Part shown: positions 50,864 to 60,361 of the stretch, one piece after another
Numbering within the stretch: position 1 is the stretch's first letter
How the letters are laid out: the number at the start of each line of letters is the position of its first letter
DNA from: Nocardioides turkmenicus
Lineage (GTDB): Bacteria; Actinomycetota; Actinomycetes; Propionibacteriales; Nocardioidaceae
Direction of reading: 5' to 3'
NCBI RefSeq assembly: GCF_011045035.1
Contig: NZ_JAALAA010000024.1
Coordinates: forward strand, 1-64,000
DNA: 64,000 bases
Notes under the pieces: model-generated
Seen by the model: only the letters and a program-made list of their open reading frames with translations
Database searches by the model: none
Told to the model about the DNA's origin: nothing
Position numbers and translations under genes: made by a program

Positions 50864-51736
50864 TCAGGGGACGATCGTGTGGTTGGCCATGTCGACGAGC
50901 GGGCGGTAGCCGATCTTGGCGTAGACGTGGTTGGAGACCGGGTTGTCCACATCGGTGAACAGACACAGGCGGGTGCCGTCCGCGCCGAGGAGTCGGGAGG
51001 CCTCGGCGGTGACCGCGGTGCCGTAGCCGTGGCCGCGCTGCTCCTTCGGCGTGTAGACCGGCGCGATCCGGATCACCCCGTGCACCGGCGGGGTCGCCCC
51101 GGCGAGCGAGACGACCTCTCCGTCGACTTCCCAGAGCAGCACGAACTCGTCGATCTTGCGCCGTACCTGGTCGTCGTCGTGGACCGTGGCCTCGTGAGCG
51201 AAGCCGGGATTCTCCGACTGCTCCCGGGCAGCATGCCCGAAGTCGTTCAGCCATGCGCGGCACAGCTCGAGGTCGTCGTACGTCGCCCGGCGGGCGCGCC
51301 CACGCACGCCGGGCGGCATCACCAACGTGCCGAGCTCGTGCAGTCGCGAGGCCATCGCCACGGTCACGCGCCCGCCGGCGAGCCGGGCGGTCTCCTCCGC
51401 GACCGTCCGGGCAGCAGGCAGCGCGCCGTTGGCCCCGCCTGCGTACTCTCCGCGGTCGTGCAGTCGCCGCGCCAGCTCGAGCGCGGCCGGCTCGGGCATG
51501 GGACAGACGTAGAGCGGATAAGGCTCGAACGGCGCCGTCCGCATCGCTGCGCCCACCACCTGCTCCCCCTCGCGAGCGACAGCGAACCACCGGTAGGGCT
51601 CGTCATGCTGGGCCACACGGGTCGCCCGGTCCGCGTTCGTGGCGAGCACGCTGGCGGTCAGCGGCTCCGCAGCGAGGTAGTCCCTCGCCTCGACGAGAAA
51701 CTCGGCCGCGTCGGTGAAGAACTCGATGGTGACCAT
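50864..51736 (-). CDS. GNAT family N-acetyltransferase (two-domain)
   Basis: The 290-residue protein has an N-terminal non-catalytic GNAT-like part and a C-terminal GNAT domain, with VYTPKEQRGHGYGTAVTAEASR as the acetyl-CoA loop and CLFTDVDNPVSNHVYAKIGYRPL as the C-terminal signature. ATG 51736 is the likely start; the frame is open upstream but crosses the valS promoter region. It diverges from valS with 79 bases between the starts. Substrate unknown. Confidence 0.86.
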   Translation of the reverse strand: MVTIEFFTDAAEFLVEARDYLAAEPLTASVLATNADRATRVAQHDEPYRWFAVAREGEQVVGAAMRTAPFEPYPLYVCPMPEPAALELARRLHDRGEYAGGANGALPAARTVAEETARLAGGRVTVAMASRLHELGTLVMPPGVRGRARRATYDDLELCRAWLNDFGHAAREQSENPGFAHEATVHDDDQVRRKIDEFVLLWEVDGEVVSLAGATPPVHGVIRIAPVYTPKEQRGHGYGTAVTAEASRLLGADGTRLCLFTDVDNPVSNHVYAKIGYRPLVDMANHTIVP

Positions 51737-51815
51737 GACCGAAGCATGGCGAGCGCGCAACGCCGGTCTCAACCGGTTTCGCGCCAGGAACCGTGCCCCC
51801 ATAGGATTTGGTCCC

Positions 51816-54446
51816 ATGACTGAGACCACGCCCACGCAGACCGCACCGGAGACGACTACGCCCGCTGAGCAGCGCGTAGTCGCCGTACCGGACAAGCCGG
51901 TCCTCGAGGGCCTGGAGGCCAAGTGGGCCGAGCGGTGGAAGAACGACAAGACCTACGCCTTCGACCGTAGCCAGCCGCGGGAGAACGTCTACTCGATCGA
52001 CACCCCGCCGCCGACCGTCTCCGGCAGCCTCCACGTCGGCCACGTCTTCTCCTACACCCACCCCGACCTGATCGCCCGCTTCCAGCGGATGAACGGCAAG
52101 TCGGTCTTCTACCCGATCGGCTGGGACGACAACGGCCTGCCGACCGAGCGCCGCGTCCAGAACTACTTCGGCGTCCGCTGCGACCCGAGCCTGCCGTACG
52201 ACCCCGACTTCACCCCGCCGGAGAAGCCGGACCCGAAGCGCCAGATCTCGATCAGCCGGCCCAACTTCGTCGAGCTGTGCAACCAGCTGGTCGTCGAGGA
52301 CGAGAAGGTCTTCGAGGACCTGTGGCGCACGCTGGGGCTCTCCTTCGACTGGGACCAGCAGTACACGACCATCGGCAAGGTCTCCCAGACCGCCTCGCAG
52401 AAGGCGTTCCTGCGCAACCTGGCCCGCGGCGAGGCCTACCTGCAGGAGGCGCCGACCCTGTGGGACGTCACCTTCCAGACCGCGGTCGCCCAGGCCGAGC
52501 TGGAGGCCAAGGACTACCCCGGTTTCTTCCACCGCGTCGCCTTCCACAAGGCTGACGGCACCCCGGTCCACATCGAGACCACCCGTCCCGAACTGATCCC
52601 GAGCGTCGTCGCGCTGATCGCCCACCCCGACGACGACCGCTACAAGGACCTGTTCGGCAGCACCGTCACCAGCCCGATCTTCGGGGTCGAGATCCCCGTC
52701 CTGGCCCACGAGGCCGCGGAGATGGACAAGGGCGCCGGCATCGCGATGTGCTGCACCTGGGGTGACCTCACCGACGTCCAGTGGTGGCGCGAGCTCAACC
52801 TCCCCGCCCGCGCGCTGATCGGCCGCGACGGCCGCTTCGCGCGCGAGACCCCGGAGTGGATCACCACCGAGGCAGGGGTCGCGGCGTACGAGGAGCTGAA
52901 GGGCAAGACCGTCCACTCCGCCCGCGAGGCCGTCGTCGCGATGATCCGCGAGTCCGGCGACCTCGAGGGCGAGCCGAAGAAGACCCAGCGCATGGCCAAC
53001 TTCTACGAGCGTGGCGACAAGCCGCTCGAGATCGTCGCCAGCCGTCAGTGGTACATCACCAACGGCGGACGCAACCCCGAGCTCCGTCAGCAGCTGCTGG
53101 CCCGCGGCGGCCAGCTCTCCTGGCTGCCCGAGCACATGCGCCACCGCTACGACAACTGGGTCGGCGGCCTCAACGGCGACTGGCTGATCTCCCGTCAGCG
53201 CTTCTTCGGCATCCCGTTCCCGGTCTGGTACGCGCTCGACGCCGAGGGCAACCCCGACTACGACAAGCCGCTGCTCCCGAGCGAGGACCAGCTGCCGATC
53301 GACCCGTCCACGGACGTCCCGACCGGCTACGAGGAGTCGCAGCGCGGCAAGCCCGGCGGCTTCCAGGGCGACCCGGACGTGATGGACACCTGGGCGACCT
53401 CGTCGCTGACCCCGCAGATCGCCGGCGGTTGGGAGTCCGACCCCGATCTGTTCAACCGGGTCTACCCGATGGACCTGTGCACGCAGAGCCACGAGATCAT
53501 CCGCACCTGGCTCTTCGGCCGCATCGTCCGCGCCCACCTCGAGGACGGCACCGTCCCGTGGAGCCACGCGATGATCGCCGGCTGGATCCTCGACCCCGAC
53601 CGCAAGAAGATGTCGAAGTCGAAGGGTAACGTCGTCGTCCCGACCGAGATCCTCGACAAGTTCGGCGCCGACGCGGTCCGCTGGCGCGCCGCGCTGACCC
53701 GCCCGGGCATGGACTCGCCGTTCGACGAGACCCAGATGAAGGTCGGCCGCCGGCTGGCCATGAAGATCCTCAACGCCTCCAAGTTCGTCCTCGGCAACGT
53801 CGGCGCGGCCACGCTCAACCCGGTCGCGATCACCCAGCCGGTCGACTGCGCGCTGATGGCCCGTCTCAAGGAGACGATCACCAAGGCGACCGACGCGTTC
53901 ACCGCCTACGACTACTCGACGGCCCTGGAGACCGCGGAGAAGTTCTTCTGGGAGTTCTGCGACGACTACCTCGAGCTGGTCAAGGAGCGCGCCTACGACG
54001 AGGACGGCGGCCTCGCCACCGAGTCCGCGCGCGCGACCCTGGCCACGGCGCTCCACGTCCAGCTGCGCCTCCTCGCCCCGTTCCTCCCGTACGTCACCGA
54101 GGAGGTCTGGTCGTGGTGGCAGACCGGTTCGATCCACACGTCCGCGTGGCCGCGTGAGCTCGAGCTCGGCACCGCTGCCGCCGCCGACCCGGCGGCGCTC
54201 GACGCGGTCGCGGCGACCCTGACCGGCATCCGCGGCGCGAAGTCGACCGCGAAGGTGAAGATGCGTCACCCGCTGGCCAAGGCCGAGGTCACCGGCCCGG
54301 CCAAGCTGGTCAAGGACGCCGAGTCCGCCGCAGCCGACCTCAAGCGGGTCGGCAACATCACCGGCGACCTCTTCTTCACCGTCGACGACAACGCCACCGA
54401 GATCACGGTCACCGCCGAGCTGGCCGAGGTCTCCGAAGAGTCCTGA
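51816..54446 (+). CDS. valS: valine--tRNA ligase
   Basis: ValRS charges tRNA-Val. The 876-residue enzyme has the class I signature HVGH near residue 70, a CP1 editing domain, and KMSKSKGNVV near 598. It also contains the ValRS signature TPPPTVSGSLHVGHVFSYTH. The C-terminal coiled coil of other ValRS is short. The ATG at 51816 is the family start, although the frame opens at 51714. It stands on the plus strand while its classic neighbour folC is on the minus strand, so an inversion or insertion has split the usual operon. Confidence 0.97.
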   Translation: MTETTPTQTAPETTTPAEQRVVAVPDKPVLEGLEAKWAERWKNDKTYAFDRSQPRENVYSIDTPPPTVSGSLHVGHVFSYTHPDLIARFQRMNGKSVFYPIGWDDNGLPTERRVQNYFGVRCDPSLPYDPDFTPPEKPDPKRQISISRPNFVELCNQLVVEDEKVFEDLWRTLGLSFDWDQQYTTIGKVSQTASQKAFLRNLARGEAYLQEAPTLWDVTFQTAVAQAELEAKDYPGFFHRVAFHKADGTPVHIETTRPELIPSVVALIAHPDDDRYKDLFGSTVTSPIFGVEIPVLAHEAAEMDKGAGIAMCCTWGDLTDVQWWRELNLPARALIGRDGRFARETPEWITTEAGVAAYEELKGKTVHSAREAVVAMIRESGDLEGEPKKTQRMANFYERGDKPLEIVASRQWYITNGGRNPELRQQLLARGGQLSWLPEHMRHRYDNWVGGLNGDWLISRQRFFGIPFPVWYALDAEGNPDYDKPLLPSEDQLPIDPSTDVPTGYEESQRGKPGGFQGDPDVMDTWATSSLTPQIAGGWESDPDLFNRVYPMDLCTQSHEIIRTWLFGRIVRAHLEDGTVPWSHAMIAGWILDPDRKKMSKSKGNVVVPTEILDKFGADAVRWRAALTRPGMDSPFDETQMKVGRRLAMKILNASKFVLGNVGAATLNPVAITQPVDCALMARLKETITKATDAFTAYDYSTALETAEKFFWEFCDDYLELVKERAYDEDGGLATESARATLATALHVQLRLLAPFLPYVTEEVWSWWQTGSIHTSAWPRELELGTAAAADPAALDAVAATLTGIRGAKSTAKVKMRHPLAKAEVTGPAKLVKDAESAAADLKRVGNITGDLFFTVDDNATEITVTAELAEVSEES

Positions 54447-54475
54447 GCGTCGGCACGACAGCCCTGAACGACGGA

Positions 54476-54510
54476 GCAGGCCCCGGACCGCGATGCGGTC
54501 CGGGGCCTGC
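54476..54510 (+). terminator. terminator hairpin after valS
   Basis: A perfect 16-base-pair stem (54476-54491 with 54495-54510) with a GAT loop, 29 bases past the valS stop and followed by TTCGT. Confidence 0.87.
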
Positions 54511-54594
54511 TTCGTCCCTCACTCCAGCCCAGCGCCCGGGGGACTCGCTCGGCCGGTCACTCCGGCGTGGTGCGGGTCGCCATCGGAGTGATCC

Positions 54595-55524
54595 CTACTG
54601 CACCGACTTCTCGGCGCAAGCCCTGTCGTCCTTGCTGCCTTCCTTCGGCTCGTGCTCCGGCTCCGCTGCCTCCGTCGTCTCGGTCCTGGACGACTCGGTG
54701 TCGGACGGCTCAGCGGGATCGGTCGTGGCCTCGGGGGTGGCTGCGGGCGATGACCCTACCGGGGTCTTCGGCTCAGTGCACGCCTCGCCGCACTCCGGCG
54801 TGGCCTCCGGGTCAGGAGCCTCGCTCGCACCCGGCAGCGTCTTCACGTCCTCGGCGATGGCCGCGGTGAGCTCGCAGACGTCCTCGGCGATCTGCTCGGC
54901 CTCGGACTGGTCCTTCTCGGACTCCTTCGCGGGCTCCTCGCCCTCCTTTGGCGCCTCGTCCCGCTCCCGGTCCTTCTTGGGCTGCTCGATCGGAAGGTCC
55001 TCGACGGGGACGCCTGCGTCGGCGGCGATCAGCTGGCGCAGGAACATCGGCACCGCCTCGTCGACGGGCCGGGCGTCCTCCTCGGCCACGAACGGCCACA
55101 GCAGCGGCGCCATGATGCCCGGGATCGGCCCCACGGACGGGACCAGCGTGGGCGGGTTCGTGTCGCCCTCGGTGTCACCGGGGTCGGCGGGCTCCGCCGG
55201 CGCGTCGGAGGCGGGGACGTCGGGCTGCTCGGCGGGCGGCGCGGCGGGCGTCTCGTCAGGCTTCTCGCCGGTCTGCTCCTCCGGCTCGGCGGAGTCCTCC
55301 TGATCGCGGCCCTCGTCCGTGCCCGGCGTCTCGGGGATCTGCGAGACCCCCGAGACGCCGGGAGACGGCGCCGGCGGGATCACGGTGAAGTCGGCCTGGC
55401 CCGAGAGCGTACGCGGCACCCGGTGCAACGCGGAGATGTCCGGGCTGAGGGTCTGGACGACGACGAGCAGGCCGATGAGCACTACGGCGGCGTAGGCCAC
55501 CACCGGGCCCCTCTGGAACCTCAC
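54595..55524 (-). CDS. membrane-anchored Pro/Glu-rich hypothetical protein
   Basis: No known domain is recognised. The 309-residue protein has one N-terminal membrane helix (about 9-25), then a long extracytoplasmic, disordered, acidic region rich in Pro, Glu, Ala and Asp. In the middle a more ordered segment reads IPGIMAPLLWPFVAEEDARPVDEAVPMFLRQLIAADAGVPVEDL. Four Cys lie in the C-terminal third (CELT, ECGEAC, CAEK), possibly two disulfides. It is alone between valS and clpX, with coding pattern like its neighbours. Confidence 0.7.
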   Translation of the reverse strand: MRFQRGPVVAYAAVVLIGLLVVVQTLSPDISALHRVPRTLSGQADFTVIPPAPSPGVSGVSQIPETPGTDEGRDQEDSAEPEEQTGEKPDETPAAPPAEQPDVPASDAPAEPADPGDTEGDTNPPTLVPSVGPIPGIMAPLLWPFVAEEDARPVDEAVPMFLRQLIAADAGVPVEDLPIEQPKKDRERDEAPKEGEEPAKESEKDQSEAEQIAEDVCELTAAIAEDVKTLPGASEAPDPEATPECGEACTEPKTPVGSSPAATPEATTDPAEPSDTESSRTETTEAAEPEHEPKEGSKDDRACAEKSVQ

Positions 55525-55640
55525 GTGCCCACTTCCCTACCGAGTGACGGAGCTGGAAAGGTACAGACGATCATCAGTGCGTATTGTGTCCGACCGTCCG
55601 GGCCGATACCGACCCGGACGGCGAAAATGACCCAAACGAG

Positions 55641-56933
55641 CTAGGCCGACTTCTTCTTGGTTTCCTTCTCGCGCGGCACGAGGGTCGGCATCTCGCCGTC
55701 CTCGACCACCTCGCGGGTGACGATCACCTTGCCGATGTCACCACGGGAGGGCACGTCGTACATCACGTAGAGGAGAACCTCCTCGATGATCGCCCGCAGG
55801 CCTCGCGCACCGGTGCCGCGCTCCAGGGCCTTGTCGGCGATCGCGGTCACCGCGTCGTCGGTGAACTCGAGGTCGACGCCGTCGAGGTCGAAGAGCTTCT
55901 GGTACTGCTTCACCAGCGCGTTGCGCGGCTCGGTCAGGATCTTCACCAGAGCGGTCTGGTCGAGCTTCTCGACGCTCGCGATCAGCGGCAGCCGGCCGAT
56001 GAACTCGGGGATCAGGCCGAACTTGGTGAGGTCCTCGGGGCGGACCAGCTTGAGGAGGTCCTCCGCCTCCTTCTCGGCCTTGCCGCGGACCTCGGCGGTG
56101 AAGCCGAGGGTCTTCTTGCCGACGCGCTGCTCGATGATGTGCTCCAGACCGGCGAAGGCGCCGCCCACCACGAAGAGGATGTTGGTGGTGTCGATCTGGA
56201 TGAACTCCTGGTGCGGGTGCTTGCGGCCACCCTGCGGCGGCACCGAGGCGGTGGTGCCCTCGATGATCTTCAGCAGCGCCTGCTGCACGCCCTCACCGGA
56301 GACGTCGCGCGTGATCGAGGGGTTCTCCGCCTTGCGGGCCACCTTGTCGATCTCGTCGATGTAGATGATGCCGGTCTCGGCCTTCTTGACGTCGTAGTCG
56401 GCGGCCTGGATCAGCTTGAGGAGAATGTTCTCGACGTCCTCACCGACGTAGCCGGCCTCGGTCAGCGCCGTCGCGTCGGCGATCGCGAACGGGACGTTGA
56501 GCATGCGGGCCAGGGTCTGCGCCAGGTAGGTCTTGCCGCATCCGGTCGGGCCGATCACCAGGATGTTGGACTTGGCGACCTCGACCTGCTCCTCCTTGGC
56601 GTGCTTGCCGGGACCCTGCGGGCCGCCGGGCTGCAGGCCGGCCTGGACGCGCTTGTAGTGGTTGTAGACCGCCACGGCGAGCGACTTCTTCGCCTGCTCC
56701 TGGCCGATGACGTAGGAGTTGAGGAAGTCGAAGATCTCCTTCGGCTTGGGGAGGTCGGCGATCTCCACCTCGGAGCCCTCGTTGAGCTCCTCCTCGATGA
56801 TCTCGTTGCAGAGGTCGATGCACTCGTCGCAGATGTAGACGCCGGGACCCGCGATGAGCTTCTTGACCTGCTTCTGGCTCTTCCCGCAGAAGGAGCACTT
56901 CAGCAGGTCACCTCCGTCGCCGATGCGTGCCAC
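55641..56933 (-). CDS. clpX: ATP-dependent Clp protease ATP-binding subunit ClpX
   Basis: ClpX unfolds tagged proteins and feeds them to ClpP. The 430 residues have the zinc-binding domain (Cys pairs at about 13/16 and 35/38: CSFC, CDEC), Walker A GPTGCGKT near 127, Walker B IIYIDEIDK, and the pore loop GYVGEDVE. The IGF-type loop that docks ClpP appears as LGF in KKTLGFTAEV. ATG 56933 fits the family. It follows clpP2 by 100 bases. Confidence 0.98.
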   Translation of the reverse strand: MARIGDGGDLLKCSFCGKSQKQVKKLIAGPGVYICDECIDLCNEIIEEELNEGSEVEIADLPKPKEIFDFLNSYVIGQEQAKKSLAVAVYNHYKRVQAGLQPGGPQGPGKHAKEEQVEVAKSNILVIGPTGCGKTYLAQTLARMLNVPFAIADATALTEAGYVGEDVENILLKLIQAADYDVKKAETGIIYIDEIDKVARKAENPSITRDVSGEGVQQALLKIIEGTTASVPPQGGRKHPHQEFIQIDTTNILFVVGGAFAGLEHIIEQRVGKKTLGFTAEVRGKAEKEAEDLLKLVRPEDLTKFGLIPEFIGRLPLIASVEKLDQTALVKILTEPRNALVKQYQKLFDLDGVDLEFTDDAVTAIADKALERGTGARGLRAIIEEVLLYVMYDVPSRGDIGKVIVTREVVEDGEMPTLVPREKETKKKSA

Positions 56934-57033
56934 GAGTGGCCTTCCTTCCCCGACTTGTACTGCTAGGTCCGAATAGTTACTGACGGTACCCCGCGCCGCG
57001 CCCTGTGTGTGGGATCGGCGCGGGGCCCGTTGG

Positions 57034-57639
57034 TCAAACGAGCTGCGGCGTCTTGAGCGACTCGAGCACCGAGTCGATCAGGCCGTACTCCACCGCCTGG
57101 GTGGCGGTCAGGATCTTGTCGCGCTCGATGTCGTGGCTGACCTCGTCCATCGACTTGCCGCTGTGGTCGGCGATCATCTTCTCGAGCAGCTCACGCATCC
57201 GCAGGATCTCGTTGGCCTGGATCTCGATGTCGGAGGTCTGGCCGAAGGTGCCCTCGGTGTAGGGCTGGTGGATCAGGATGCGGCTGTTGGGCAGCGCCAT
57301 CCGCTTGCCCTTGGCGCCGGCGCCGAGCAGGATCGCGGCGGCCGATGCGGCCTGACCGATGCAGACGGTCTGCACGTCCGGCTTGATGAACTGCATCGTG
57401 TCGTAGATCGCGGTGCAGGCCGTGAACGAGCCACCGGGGCTGTTGATGTAGATCGAGATGTCCTGGTCCGGGTTCATCGACTGCAGGCAGAGCAGCTGGG
57501 CGATGACCGCGTTGGCGACGTCGTCGCTGATCGGGGTGCCCAGGTAGATGATCCGGTCCTCGAAGAGCTTGGCGTAGGGGTCGATCCGGCGGACGCCGTA
57601 CGACGTACGCTCCTCCCACTGCGGGATGTAGTAGTTCAT
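57034..57639 (-). CDS. clpP2: ATP-dependent Clp protease proteolytic subunit ClpP2
   Basis: The 201-residue serine protease has the catalytic Ser in GQAASAAA near residue 100, His in ILIHQPY near 124, and Asp in HDIERD. Actinobacteria need two different ClpP rings, and the MNYYIPQWEERTSYG N-terminus and order (second after clpP1) identify ClpP2. It starts four bases after the clpP1 stop. Confidence 0.96.
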   Translation of the reverse strand: MNYYIPQWEERTSYGVRRIDPYAKLFEDRIIYLGTPISDDVANAVIAQLLCLQSMNPDQDISIYINSPGGSFTACTAIYDTMQFIKPDVQTVCIGQAASAAAILLGAGAKGKRMALPNSRILIHQPYTEGTFGQTSDIEIQANEILRMRELLEKMIADHSGKSMDEVSHDIERDKILTATQAVEYGLIDSVLESLKTPQLV

Positions 57640-57643
57640 GTCC

Positions 57644-58312
57644 TCAGTCCTTCTTGTGGGCGGGGCGGCCCTCGTCGGAGGCTTCCTTCGCGCTCTTGAT
57701 GACCTGGTCGACCAGGCCGTAGTCGAGCGCCTCGGAGGCGGTGAACCAGCGGTCGCGGTCGGCGTCCTTGGTCACCTGGTCGACGCTCTGGCCGGTGTGC
57801 TCGCTGATCAGCTCCAGCAGCACCTTCTTGATGTGCAGGGACTGCTGGGCCTGGATCTTGATGTCGGAGGCCGAACCGCCCATACCCGAGGAGGGCTGGT
57901 GCATCATGATCCGCGCGTGGGGCAGCGCGTAGCGCTTGCCCTTCGCGCCGGCGCAGAGGAGGAACTGGCCCATCGAGGCGGCCAGGCCCATGCCGACGGT
58001 GGCCACGTCGTTGGGGATGTAGTTCATCGTGTCGTAGATGGCCATACCGGCATCCACCGAGCCACCGGGCGAGTTGATGTGAAGGAAGATGTCGGCCTCG
58101 GGGTCCTCCGCGGAGAGCAGCAGGAGCTGCGCGCAGATCGCGTTCGCGTTCTGGTCGCGGACCTCGGAGCCGAGGAAGACGATGCGCTCCCGCAGCAGTC
58201 GGTTGTAGATGTTGTCGTCGAGAAGGCTCAGACCGCCGCCGTTGCCGCCCAGGCTCGGGGAGAGCCCTGGGGCACCGGCGTGAGCGTCAGCCGCGCTGGA
58301 GTCGATGTTCAC
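57644..58312 (-). CDS. clpP1: ATP-dependent Clp protease proteolytic subunit ClpP1
   Basis: The 222-residue ClpP has Ser in GLAASMG near 113, His in IMMHQPSSG and Asp in KDADRDRWF. It pairs with ClpP2 in a mixed tetradecamer, as known for Mycobacterium. The start is uncertain: GTG 58312 is listed, while further GTG codons upstream in frame exist but none has a good ribosome-binding site. The N-terminal ~30 residues are Gly/Ser-rich and may be a propeptide, which ClpP1 proteins of this group usually have. Confidence 0.93.
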   Translation of the reverse strand: MNIDSSAADAHAGAPGLSPSLGGNGGGLSLLDDNIYNRLLRERIVFLGSEVRDQNANAICAQLLLLSAEDPEADIFLHINSPGGSVDAGMAIYDTMNYIPNDVATVGMGLAASMGQFLLCAGAKGKRYALPHARIMMHQPSSGMGGSASDIKIQAQQSLHIKKVLLELISEHTGQSVDQVTKDADRDRWFTASEALDYGLVDQVIKSAKEASDEGRPAHKKD

Positions 58313-58395
58313 AGGATCGACACTAGCCGCCACATCCAGTTGTTCCACGGCTGGTGTGCCGATGTTCGCCGACGGCGTATTCGCTCGGCCCGGGC

Positions 58396-59382
58396 TCAGG
58401 CCAGCCAGCGCAGCAGCGCGTCGTGCACCGACGGATGGTTCGAGAGCGGCGTCTCCGCCGTCGAGAGCGTGAACCGCTCCGCCGTCGGGAACAGGTCGCG
58501 CACCCGCCGCGACCGCAGCGGCGTCTTGTGCCGCCACCACAGCATCTCCCCGAAGAGACGCCCGACCCGGTTGGGTCGTGAGGTCGCCTTGTCGGTCACC
58601 AGCAGGTAGTCGACGTCGGGTCGCGGCGGCAGCATCGCCTCGTCGGCGCCGACGACGGCGATCCCGGCGAGGTGCTCGTCGATCTGCTTGCCGACCCCAC
58701 CCGAGATCGGGGCGGAGGTGACCGCGTAGGGGGTCGTGCCGAGCGCGATCAGCTCGGAGACGTACGTCGTCCACGGCCGTGCCCCGGAGGTGGCGACCCC
58801 GAGCGCGTTGCGGGCGATCAGGCCGCCACCGGCGTACCCGACCAGGACGATGCGGGGCTCGCCGGGGAGGGCGTCGACGCACTCCTGGATCCGGCTGCTG
58901 AGCGCCACCGCGGCGGGCACCGACGCGCTGCCTGCGGACACGTGAACGTGCAGCGGCATCCAGCCGAGTAGGTCGGCGAGCCGGTCGGCGTACGTCGCGC
59001 CGGTGGCCTGCGAGCCCTCGACCCAGACGCTCTCGTCCTTGCCCACCGGCGGGACCAGGACGAGGACGCGCGGGCTCGTCCCGGTGTGCTGCTGGGCGGC
59101 CGCCCACTCCTGCGGGCTGACCGTACGGCCGTCGTGGCGGACCGCGACCGCCGGCCCGGACTCGGTGGTGACGACGCCGCGGATGATCGGCGCCGCGAGC
59201 GCGAACGGGGCGGCGAACGGCCGACGCGCGAAGGCGGTGATGCGCCAGGCGAGCTTGGCCAGGCCGACGAGGCCGGCCACCTTGCCCTGACCGCGGTCGA
59301 GCTGCTCCCCCGCGTCGGGGTCCACCGGGGCGTCCTCGACGTTGAGGACCACGGCTCGTACGGTCTCAGGGCTGGAGGTCAC
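58396..59382 (-). CDS. alpha/beta hydrolase-fold protein lacking the nucleophile Ser
   Basis: This 328-residue protein resembles PGAP1-type lipase-like alpha/beta hydrolases (VLVLVPPVGKDESVW; LSSRIQECVDALPGEPRIVLVGYAGGG). At the nucleophile elbow the usual GHSxGG reads GYAGG, so both the His and the Ser of the motif are replaced; Ala stands where the catalytic Ser should be. A hydrolase reaction is therefore unlikely, and a binding or scaffold role is more plausible. The GTG at 59382 follows CTCCAGC. It lies between tig and clpP1, upstream of clpP1 by 83 bases. Confidence 0.8.
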   Translation of the reverse strand: MTSSPETVRAVVLNVEDAPVDPDAGEQLDRGQGKVAGLVGLAKLAWRITAFARRPFAAPFALAAPIIRGVVTTESGPAVAVRHDGRTVSPQEWAAAQQHTGTSPRVLVLVPPVGKDESVWVEGSQATGATYADRLADLLGWMPLHVHVSAGSASVPAAVALSSRIQECVDALPGEPRIVLVGYAGGGLIARNALGVATSGARPWTTYVSELIALGTTPYAVTSAPISGGVGKQIDEHLAGIAVVGADEAMLPPRPDVDYLLVTDKATSRPNRVGRLFGEMLWWRHKTPLRSRRVRDLFPTAERFTLSTAETPLSNHPSVHDALLRWLA

Positions 59383-59592
59383 GCTGGAAGCGTAGGGCCT
59401 CGAGGGCGGGGACAGGCCCAGCTGTGCCGACGGAGCAGCATCTCTGTGTTGCAGATCACAGGGCCTCGACCGCATTTCGTACGTTTGCGTTCACTCGCGC
59501 GCCTGGTGTCTGTGATGCTGTTGTTACTGGTGTTGCGTGACGATAGCCGTCTTCTCGGGTTACCGTCGGATAGGGAAGGGGGTGTCGGACCG

Positions 59593-60348
59593 GTGAACGA
59601 CGAGAAGGACTCGTGTCCGTCGTGCGGCGATCCCCTGCTGCCCGGCGCCATCTACTGCATCGGCTGCGGCACGCCGCTCCTGGCGCCTCCGGAGCACCAC
59701 CGCCCTCTCTTCGTCGACGAGATCGACGACGAGGCGGCCCTGCACCGCAGCACGCGCGGGTTCTTCTTCGAGGACGCCCCGCCGCCCCCGACGCCGCGCA
59801 AGGGACGCACCGGCCCGATCCTGGTGACGATCGCCGTGCTGGTGCTCATCGCCGGAGTGCTCGGGTTCGTCTTCGGCAAGGACAGCCCGGTGAGGTCCGA
59901 GGCGGATCCCTCCACGAGCCCGACCGCCACCGGACCCTCCGGCGATCCCACCGTGCCCCCTTCCGTGGATCCCGACGCACCCCCGGAGCACCAGCTGCTC
60001 CGCATCTCCCGCCTCGACACCGAGGCGGCCAGCAAGCTCATCGGCACCTGGATCCCGCAGCTCGCCGCGGTCGGCGCGGGCGACGGCGGTGACACCGACT
60101 GGCACGAGGCGCTGAGCCGCTACCAGCAGATCAAGACCGACCACCCCGACGTCCTGCTCCTCGACACCGGCGAGTGGCCGAGCTCGTACGTGAAGTCGGG
60201 GATGTACGCCGTCGTCGTGCCCTATCCCAGCGACACCTCGGGGCCGGCGCTGGAGTGGTGTGTCGAGCAGGGCCTGTCGAAGACCGACTGCGCGGCCAAG
60301 CACCTGGAGGTCTCCGGCGACCCGACGGACAACTACGACGCGCAGTAG
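59593..60348 (+). CDS. zinc-ribbon membrane protein, unknown function
   Basis: The 251-residue protein starts with a double-CxxC zinc ribbon (CPSCGDPLLPGAIYCIGCG, about 8-26), then a membrane helix (about 78-98), a Ser/Thr/Pro linker, and an extracytoplasmic domain of about 120 residues. That domain (LIGTWIPQLAAVGAG, QIKTDHPDVLLLDTGEWPSSY, YDAQ end) resembles small SPOR-like or peptidase-inhibitor-like modules, but I cannot name it. The start is GTG 59593; a GTG at 59583 is possible. It converges on tig with a hairpin between. Confidence 0.75.
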   Translation: MNDEKDSCPSCGDPLLPGAIYCIGCGTPLLAPPEHHRPLFVDEIDDEAALHRSTRGFFFEDAPPPPTPRKGRTGPILVTIAVLVLIAGVLGFVFGKDSPVRSEADPSTSPTATGPSGDPTVPPSVDPDAPPEHQLLRISRLDTEAASKLIGTWIPQLAAVGAGDGGDTDWHEALSRYQQIKTDHPDVLLLDTGEWPSSYVKSGMYAVVVPYPSDTSGPALEWCVEQGLSKTDCAAKHLEVSGDPTDNYDAQ

Positions 60349-60361
60349 CGCGAAAACGAAA

